A stretch of DNA of 64,000 nt from Marmoricola sp. (GTDB taxonomy: Bacteria; Actinomycetota; Actinomycetes; Propionibacteriales; Nocardioidaceae). Location of the stretch: assembly GCA_025965195.1 (NCBI GenBank), contig JAOPXK010000056.1:1-64000 (forward strand), read 5' to 3'. How positions within the stretch are numbered: the stretch's first letter is position 1; each line of letters opens with the position of its first letter. The notes under the pieces were generated by a model. It searched no databases. It was not told the DNA's origin and saw only the letters and a program-made list of their open reading frames with translations. A program made the position numbers and the translations under genes. Shown here piece by piece: positions 9,666 through 15,096 of the stretch.

Positions 9666-10232
9666 GTGACCGAGACCCCCAATCCCAACATCGTCGACAC
9701 CGACACCCTGACCGGTGAGATGCACCCGATCCGCCGGGCGGTGTTGTCGATCGGGTCCAACCTCGGCGACCGCTCGGTCAACCTCCAGGGCGCGCTCGAT
9801 GCCCTTGCCGACACCCCGGAGGTCTGGGTCACCGGCATCTCCCCGATCTACGAAACCTCCCCGGTGGACTCTCCCGAGGACGCCGAGGACTACCTGAATG
9901 CCGTGATCCTGATCGACACGACGTTGTCTGCTCCGACGCTGCTCGACCGCGCACTGGCCATCGAGTCGGCCTACGGCCGCGAGCGCGGGGTGCCCAACGC
10001 TCCCCGGACCCTGGACGTCGACCTGATCGTCGTCGGGGACCGGCGGTCCGACACCGACGAGCTGCAGCTGCCGCATCCGCGTGCCGGAGAGCGCGCGTTC
10101 GTGCTGGTGCCCTGGTTCGACCTCGAGCCGGATGCCGAGATCCCCGGCCTCGGCCCGATCGCCGAGCTGCTCGAGAAGACCGGGCGCGACGGCGTCATCC
10201 GTCGCGACGACATCGAGCTCGACGGGCAGTGA
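9666..10232 (+). CDS. folK: 2-amino-4-hydroxy-6-hydroxymethyldihydropteridine diphosphokinase
   Basis: Transfers pyrophosphate from ATP to 6-hydroxymethyl-dihydropterin, making the FolP substrate. The 188-aa product contains SIGSNLGDR, the ATP/pterin signature RTLDVDLIVV and HPRAGERAFVL. The GTG start abuts the folB stop, and the gene overlaps the next one by 4 nt, so folB-folK-DUF3180 should be translationally coupled. Confidence 0.96.
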   Translation: MTETPNPNIVDTDTLTGEMHPIRRAVLSIGSNLGDRSVNLQGALDALADTPEVWVTGISPIYETSPVDSPEDAEDYLNAVILIDTTLSAPTLLDRALAIESAYGRERGVPNAPRTLDVDLIVVGDRRSDTDELQLPHPRAGERAFVLVPWFDLEPDAEIPGLGPIAELLEKTGRDGVIRRDDIELDGQ

Positions 10233-10732
10233 GCCGGGCGCTCCCTCCGGAGCCTCCGACCGATCCCGACCCCACCCCGCCGGGCCACGTCGGCACGACC
10301 GGACCAGGGCCGCTGGTCGGGTTCGGTTCCGTCGCGCTGGTCCTCGGCTGGGCCGTTCGCCCGCTGAGCATCCGGCTCGGTGTCACCGAGCCCAACGTCT
10401 CCTGGGTCGCGATCGCGATGGTGTTCTTCATGGCCGCGATCGTGGGCGGGGCGGCGTACCTCACCTGGACCGCGCTGCACCGTCATCACCAACGCCTCCA
10501 GCCCCATCAGGCCGTCAACCGGCTGGTGCTCGGGAAGGCCTGCGCACTGGTCGGCGCGGTGATCGCGGGAGGCTACTTCGGGTACGCCGTCGCGCACCTC
10601 GGGGTCACCGACTCCGACCTGGCGACGGCCCGGCTCTGGCGCTCGGTGGTCGCAGGCATCGGCGGACTGGCCGTGACGACAGCCGCGCTGCTCCTGGAGC
10701 GAGCGTGTCGCGTCCGTCGAGACGATGACTAG
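10229..10732 (+). CDS. DUF3180 family membrane protein
   Basis: A 167-aa protein with a proline-rich N-terminal tail and four predicted membrane helices (about residues 30-47, 58-80, 103-123 and 138-158). It starts with GTG in a GTGA overlap with the end of folK. DUF3180 proteins occur directly after folK across actinobacteria, which suggests a conserved but unknown function; there is no visible catalytic motif. Confidence 0.85.
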   Translation: MSRALPPEPPTDPDPTPPGHVGTTGPGPLVGFGSVALVLGWAVRPLSIRLGVTEPNVSWVAIAMVFFMAAIVGGAAYLTWTALHRHHQRLQPHQAVNRLVLGKACALVGAVIAGGYFGYAVAHLGVTDSDLATARLWRSVVAGIGGLAVTTAALLLERACRVRRDDD

Positions 10733-10737
10733 CCGCC

Positions 10738-10743
10738 TACCCT
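10738..10743 (+). promoter_or_regulatory. -10 TACCCT, probable leaderless start
   Basis: TACCCT ends 6 nt before ATG 10750 of the coiled-coil membrane protein, without a Shine-Dalgarno sequence. Confidence 0.35.
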
Positions 10744-10749
10744 TACGAC

Positions 10750-11373
10750 ATGGCAAGTTCTCGTACCCCTGCGCGTCGTAGGCAGCGCAGTGTTCGCGTC
10801 ACCGTTTCGGTGGTGTTGCTCTGCGCAGCCACGATTGCCGTGATTGCTTCGATTCCGACCCAGAGCGCGCTGGTTCTCAGCGGCAGCTCCGTCGCCTCGC
10901 TCGTGCTGGCCTGGGCCGCGCTCCGGATGATGTGGACCGAGGTCCTCGTGTCCCGCCGCGAGCACGCCCTCGACCGCGCGCAGGCCGCCGGCGCCTACCG
11001 GTCGCTGTTCACCGAGCGGGCCGCCGAGCACGCCGAGTTCACCAGCTCGATGACCGAGCGCCTGGCCGAGTCCAATGTCGTCGTCGGCCAGCTCCAGGAG
11101 ACCCTGATCGATACCGAGAAGCGCGCGATCGGCGCGGAGCTCCGCGCCCAGCGCGAGGGCCGCCGGCTGGTCGAGCTCCAGGACCAGGTCAACGAGCTCG
11201 AACACACGCTTGCCGTGCGCCAGGCCGAACAGGCTGATGCACTCGCCAGCTGGGAGGCCGAGGGTGGCGACCCGATCTCCGACCTGGTGAACTGGGACGA
11301 GAGGGCCACCCAGAAGGCGGCCGATGACCTGGCCGACAAGGTCTCCGCGGCCTCCACCCGCAAGGGCGCCTGA
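10750..11373 (+). CDS. Hypothetical two-helix membrane protein with cytoplasmic coiled coil
   Basis: A 207-aa protein of unknown function. A basic N-terminus (RTPARRRQR) is followed by two hydrophobic helices at about residues 19-36 and 42-60. A long Glu/Arg/Gln-rich segment at about 70-160 with heptad-like spacing is predicted to form a coiled coil. The tail is acidic, then Ala/Lys-rich. Both termini should be cytoplasmic. It is the last gene of the conserved fol block before the osmoprotectant and polymer genes and ends beside a large palindrome. No enzyme motif is seen. Confidence 0.7.
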   Translation: MASSRTPARRRQRSVRVTVSVVLLCAATIAVIASIPTQSALVLSGSSVASLVLAWAALRMMWTEVLVSRREHALDRAQAAGAYRSLFTERAAEHAEFTSSMTERLAESNVVVGQLQETLIDTEKRAIGAELRAQREGRRLVELQDQVNELEHTLAVRQAEQADALASWEAEGGDPISDLVNWDERATQKAADDLADKVSAASTRKGA

Positions 11374-11404
11374 AACCTTTCACCGGCTTCCGCACTTGAT
11401 CGAG

Positions 11405-11512
11405 CTTGGCGGGAGTTTTCACAGGGTATGAACCCAACACTCCTCATCGCACACGTCGTGACTTGGGCGATGAGGAGGTCTGACCTCATACCCTGTGAAA
11501 ACTCCTACCAAG
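11405..11512. repeat. 108-bp nested inverted repeat in a convergent junction
   Basis: The outer arms 11405-11431 and 11486-11512 are 27 nt each and complementary at 25 positions; the core GAGTTTTCACAGGGTATGA is perfect. A second pair of 10-bp arms lies inside (11441-11450, TCCTCATCGC, and 11467-11476). The element lies between the + gene ending at 11373 and the - gene ending at 11537, so it could act as a bidirectional terminator. It lacks a T-run after either arm and has no obvious target-site duplication. Confidence 0.8.
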
Positions 11513-11536
11513 ACCCGCAGCTCCGGTGCCGGCGGG

Positions 11537-12517
11537 TCAGCTGTTGACCGATGCCCGGAGCATCTTGTGGATGCCGTTGGGCGTGAGGACGCCGAGGAAC
11601 TTCGGGCCCGCGGTCACGCCGACGACGGACTTGTCCTCACGCATCAGCAGGGACATGGCCTCCTCGAGAGTGGCGCCGACGTCGATGGTGCCGGCCAGCT
11701 CGGAGGCCGACAACCCGTCCAGCGGCTCCAGATGTTGTACGTCGATGGAGGTCACCGCGAGCCGGCGGAGCCCACGACTGCCGCCGACGAACTCGGCAAC
11801 GAACTCGTCCGCCGGAGCGCCGAGGATCACGGCCGGTTCGTCGTACTGGACCAGGTGGCCGCCGGTGGCGAAGACCGCGACCTTGTCGCCCATCTTCACC
11901 GCCTCGTCGATGTCGTGGGTGACGAACAGCACCGTCTTGGCGAGCTCGCGCTGGAGCCGGAGGAACTCCTCCTGGAGGTGGCCCCGCACGATCGGGTCGA
12001 CGGCTCCGAACGGCTCGTCCATCAGCAGCACCGGCGGGTCGGCCGCGAGCGCGCGGGCAACGCCGACGCGCTGGCGCTGACCGCCGGAGAGCTGGTGGGG
12101 GTACTTGTCGGCGAACTCGTCCGGCGGCAGGCCGACGAGCTCCATCAGCTCGTTGGCCCGGGTGCGGGCGTGCGCCTTGCTCTCGCCGTACAGCAGCGGC
12201 ACGGTCATCACGTTGTTGACGACCTTCTGGTGCGGGAACAGCCCGACCTGCTGGATCACGTAGCCGATGCCGCGGCGCAGCTTGACCGGATCGGCGTGGG
12301 TGACGTCGTCCCCGTCGAGGATGATCCGCCCCGTGGTCGGCTCGATCAGCCGGTTCACCATCTTCAGCGTCGTCGACTTGCCGCACCCTGAAGGACCGAC
12401 CAGGCAGACGATCGCGCCACGCGGCACCTCGAGGTCGAGCTCGTGCACGGCGACGGTGCCGTCGGGGTAGGTCTTGCCGACACCTTCGAGGCGGATCATC
12501 GGCTCTGCCTGTCTCAC
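11537..12517 (-). CDS. Glycine betaine/osmoprotectant ABC transporter ATP-binding protein with CBS domain
   Basis: ATPase of an OpuC/ProV-type importer. The product is 326 aa from GTG 12517, chosen for GAGGGA 6 nt upstream; ATG 12499 is the main alternative. It has Walker A GPSGCGKST, the signature LSGGQRQR, Walker B VLLMDEPFGAVDP and the His switch THD. A C-terminal segment of about 70 residues (IDVGATLEEAMSLL onward) looks like a single CBS motif, as in OpuCA. It is transcribed divergently from its permease genes, with only about 33 nt between the start codons. The substrate is inferred from the family and from the adjacent OpuAC-type binding protein. Confidence 0.9.
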   Translation of the reverse strand: MRQAEPMIRLEGVGKTYPDGTVAVHELDLEVPRGAIVCLVGPSGCGKSTTLKMVNRLIEPTTGRIILDGDDVTHADPVKLRRGIGYVIQQVGLFPHQKVVNNVMTVPLLYGESKAHARTRANELMELVGLPPDEFADKYPHQLSGGQRQRVGVARALAADPPVLLMDEPFGAVDPIVRGHLQEEFLRLQRELAKTVLFVTHDIDEAVKMGDKVAVFATGGHLVQYDEPAVILGAPADEFVAEFVGGSRGLRRLAVTSIDVQHLEPLDGLSASELAGTIDVGATLEEAMSLLMREDKSVVGVTAGPKFLGVLTPNGIHKMLRASVNS

Positions 12518-12537
12518 GGCCTGTCCCTCGGTTGGGC

Positions 12538-12543
12538 TAACGT
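12538..12543 (+). promoter_or_regulatory. -10 TAACGT, leaderless start of the osmoprotectant permease operon
   Basis: TAACGT ends 7 nt before GTG 12551, placing the predicted transcription start at the start codon. The divergent ATPase gene starts about 20 nt to the left. Confidence 0.45.
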
Positions 12544-12550
12544 CCATGTC

Positions 12551-13255
12551 GTGACCTCGCTCATGGTGCCTGCTGTCGCTGACAACTGCCTGACCCGCAA
12601 CGAGTGGATCTGCGGGAAGTACTACTCGACCCGAGCCAGCGACCTCGCTTCCGCCGTCGGCCAGCACGTGCACATCGTGGTGGTCTCGGTGTTGCTGGGC
12701 TTCGTGATCGCGTTTCCGCTCGCCTTGCTGGCCCGACGTTACCGAAAGCTCGAGCTGATGGTCGTCGGCATCACCACGGCGATCTACACGATCCCGTCGC
12801 TGGCGCTGTTCTCGCTGCTCGTGCCCATCTCCGGTCTTGGCCTCTCGATCAACACCGTGATCGTCGGGCTGGCGCTCTACTCGCTGACGGTGCTGGTTCG
12901 CAACATGCTCGACGGACTGCGCGCAGTGCCGGCAGATGTGAAGGAATCCGCGATCGGGATGGGCTACTCCAGCACCAGGATGCTGTTCAGGGTCGAGCTC
13001 CCGCTGGCGCTTCCGGCGATCATGGCCGGACTCCGGGTCGCGACCGTCTCGGCCGTCGCGCTCACCACCGTCGGCGCGATCGTGGGGTACGGCGGCCTCG
13101 GAACGCTTCTCATCAACGGCAACAACACCGAGTTCAAGGCGCAGGTGCTGGCGACCAGCGTGCTCTGTGTGCTGCTCGCGGTCATCCTCGACGTGCTGCT
13201 GGTCGGCACCCAGAGGCTCCTGACGCCCTGGACCAGCAAGGCGGTGGCCAGATGA
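12551..13255 (+). CDS. Osmoprotectant ABC transporter permease (OpuCB/ProW type)
   Basis: Inner-membrane subunit of the betaine/carnitine/choline-type importer, 234 aa from GTG 12551 (ATG 12563 is possible). About five to six helices are seen, with the EAA-loop motif ESAIGMGYSSTRMLFRVELPL near residues 136-156 that contacts the ATPase. Its stop overlaps the ATG of a 16-codon open frame, which in turn overlaps the start of the second permease, so the subunits are probably translationally coupled. Confidence 0.9.
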   Translation: MTSLMVPAVADNCLTRNEWICGKYYSTRASDLASAVGQHVHIVVVSVLLGFVIAFPLALLARRYRKLELMVVGITTAIYTIPSLALFSLLVPISGLGLSINTVIVGLALYSLTVLVRNMLDGLRAVPADVKESAIGMGYSSTRMLFRVELPLALPAIMAGLRVATVSAVALTTVGAIVGYGGLGTLLINGNNTEFKAQVLATSVLCVLLAVILDVLLVGTQRLLTPWTSKAVAR

Positions 13256-13302
13256 GTCACCGGACGAAACCGCTCACGTCTGCGCGGGGGCCCCGCAAAT
13301 GA
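13252..13302 (+). CDS. 16-codon open frame bridging the two permease genes
   Basis: ATG 13252 overlaps the first permease's stop (ATGA), and its own TGA (13300-13302) overlaps ATG 13299 of the second permease. The encoded peptide would be MSHRTKPLTSARGPRK, basic and without recognisable homology. It is too short for coding statistics. Its likely role, if translated, is to carry terminating ribosomes across the 43-nt gap so both permeases are made in equal amounts. Confidence 0.35.
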   Translation: MSHRTKPLTSARGPRK

Positions 13303-13985
13303 ACGGCATCCTCGACTGGTTCAAGGACTCTGCGCACTGGCACGGGTCGAGCGGGGTCCCGACGCTGCTCGCCCAGCACACCCTGCTCACCTTCGCGGCC
13401 GTGCTGATCGCGATCGCGATCGGGCTGCCGGTCGCGGTCTGGCTGGGTCACCTCCGTCGCGGCGGCACACTCGCGGTGAACATCTCCAACGTCGGGCGGG
13501 CGATCCCGATCGTCGCACTGCTCTCGGTGCTGTCGCTGGGCTACGTCGGGACCGCGAACTTCGGTCCGTTCGGCAGGGCCGGGCTCGCGACGCTGATCAC
13601 GTTGGCGCTGTTCGCTCTCCCGCCGATCATCACCAACGCCTACACCGGCGTCTTCGAGGTCGACCGTGACACCGTTGAGGCCGCGCGAGGAATGGGGATG
13701 TCGGAGCGGGAGATCCTGACCAAGGTCGAGCTGCCGCTGGCCGTGCCGCTCATCGTCTCGGGCATCCGGCTCGCCGTCGTACAGGTCTGGGCGACGGCGA
13801 CGATCGCCGCGCTGGTGGCCGGGCCCGGGCTCGGGCAGCTCATCACCGAGGGCTATGCGACGTACAACCAGCCCGAGGTGCTCTCGGGCGCCATCATCGT
13901 GGGCGCGGTCGCGTTGCTGCTCGAAGGCACGATGGCCTTCCTGCAGCGCGTCGTCGACCCGCTCGCCCGCGCTGCGCGATCCTAG
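13299..13985 (+). CDS. Osmoprotectant ABC transporter permease, second subunit (OpuCD/ProW type)
   Basis: A 228-aa membrane permease that pairs with the previous one. Hydrophobic helices lie at about residues 28-47, 62-85, 92-112, 145-170 and 195-215. The EAA loop is EAARGMGMSEREILTKVELP. It starts with ATG 13299 inside the stop of the small bridging frame. The lipoprotein gene follows after 116 nt that carry their own promoter. Confidence 0.9.
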   Translation: MNGILDWFKDSAHWHGSSGVPTLLAQHTLLTFAAVLIAIAIGLPVAVWLGHLRRGGTLAVNISNVGRAIPIVALLSVLSLGYVGTANFGPFGRAGLATLITLALFALPPIITNAYTGVFEVDRDTVEAARGMGMSEREILTKVELPLAVPLIVSGIRLAVVQVWATATIAALVAGPGLGQLITEGYATYNQPEVLSGAIIVGAVALLLEGTMAFLQRVVDPLARAARS

Positions 13986-14002
13986 AGCCGGATCAGACCT
14001 GC

Positions 14003-14025
14003 CTGTCGGTGCCTGGCACTAGAGT
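14003..14025 (+). promoter_or_regulatory. PafBC/RecA-NDp-type promoter match upstream of the lipoprotein gene
   Basis: CTGTCGGTG (14003-14011), 8 nt, then TAGAGT (14020-14025) matches the mycobacterial RecA-independent DNA-damage promoter TTGTCRGTG-N8-TANNNT at all fixed positions except the first T. It gives a leader of about 70 nt ending in AAGGGGAG before ATG 14102. The match is seen in sequence; regulation by PafBC is inference. Confidence 0.5.
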
Positions 14026-14101
14026 CATTGGCGGGTAGCTCGGGGGCCCACCGGACACGCGCGGCCATCATGGTCGCGGGACACAGAAGGGGAGCATCAC
14101 C

Positions 14102-15025
14102 ATGAAGAAGACTTTCGCACGGATCGCTGCCGTCCTGATGGCGGCTCCGCTGGTCCTGACGGCCGCTTGTGGCAGCAGCGACCTCAGCTCCAGCAGCAAG
14201 ATCACGATCGTGGGCCAGGACTTCACCGAGGGCAACATCATGACCGCCCTCTACGGCGACCTCCTGAAGGACGCCGGCTACAAGACCCAGATCAAGAACT
14301 TCACCGCCCGCTCGGTGTACATCAAGCCGATGGAGAAGAACCAGGTGCAGATCTCGGCCGACTACCTCTCCTCGATGACCGATGAGCTCAACCACGAGGC
14401 CAACGGCGCCGATGCGCCGGAGGTGGCCACGCCCGACACGGCGCAGACGCTGGCCGTGCTGACCAAGCTGGCCAACAAGGTCGGGCTGACACCCCTGACG
14501 CCCGCGCCGGCCCAGGACGCCAACGCGTACGCCGTCACGAAGAAGTTCGCGCAGGCCAACAACCTGACCACGTTGAGCGACCTCGGCAAGCTCGGCCAGC
14601 CCATCAAGCTCGCCGCAGCTCCGGACTGCGCCACCCGACAGAGCTGCAAGCTCGGTCTGAAGTCGGTCTACAACATCAACATCACGGCCGTCCAGCCGCT
14701 CGGCTTCGACTCGCCCCAGGGCAAGTCCGCGCTGGTCAAGGGCGAGGTTCAGCTCGCCCAGGTGGCGACGACCGACGCGACCCTGGACGCTCAGGGCCTG
14801 GTGATCCTGACCGATGACCAGAAGCTGCAGAACGCCGAGAACCTGGTGCCGATCGTCAACTCTGCCTGGCTGAAGAAGAATGCCAAGGCCGCGACGGCGC
14901 TCAACAAGCTCTCGGCCGTGCTGACGACCGCCGATCTCACCGCGATGATCGACAAGGTCGACAGCCAGCGTGACGAGGTCAGCACGGTCGCGTCTGACTA
15001 CCTGAAGTCGAAGGGCCTCATCTGA
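14102..15025 (+). CDS. Glycine betaine/osmoprotectant-binding lipoprotein (OpuAC/OpuCC family)
   Basis: Extracellular substrate-binding subunit of the importer, 307 aa. The signal peptide MKKTFARIAAVLMAAPLVL leads into the lipobox LTAAC, with the acylated Cys at 23, followed by a Ser-rich linker. The mature part begins KITIVGQDFTEGNIM, typical of quaternary-amine binding proteins. GAAGGGGAG lies just before the ATG. The gene is fourth in the transporter locus but appears to have its own promoter. Confidence 0.92.
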   Translation: MKKTFARIAAVLMAAPLVLTAACGSSDLSSSSKITIVGQDFTEGNIMTALYGDLLKDAGYKTQIKNFTARSVYIKPMEKNQVQISADYLSSMTDELNHEANGADAPEVATPDTAQTLAVLTKLANKVGLTPLTPAPAQDANAYAVTKKFAQANNLTTLSDLGKLGQPIKLAAAPDCATRQSCKLGLKSVYNINITAVQPLGFDSPQGKSALVKGEVQLAQVATTDATLDAQGLVILTDDQKLQNAENLVPIVNSAWLKKNAKAATALNKLSAVLTTADLTAMIDKVDSQRDEVSTVASDYLKSKGLI

Positions 15026-15066
15026 GCTCGATCCCGCGACGCGCCGCACGCCGTCTCCGCCAGTGG

Positions 15067-15090
15067 CGGGCCGACCGATCGGTCGGCCCG
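15067..15090. repeat. 24-bp perfect palindrome before the 969-aa transferase gene
   Basis: The sequence from 15067 to 15090 is its own reverse complement, centred on GACCGATCGGTC, and ends 6 nt before GTG 15097. It may be an operator or a hairpin. It also lies within an open frame continuous with the downstream gene, so it could be coding. Confidence 0.7.
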
Positions 15091-15096
15091 GTCACT

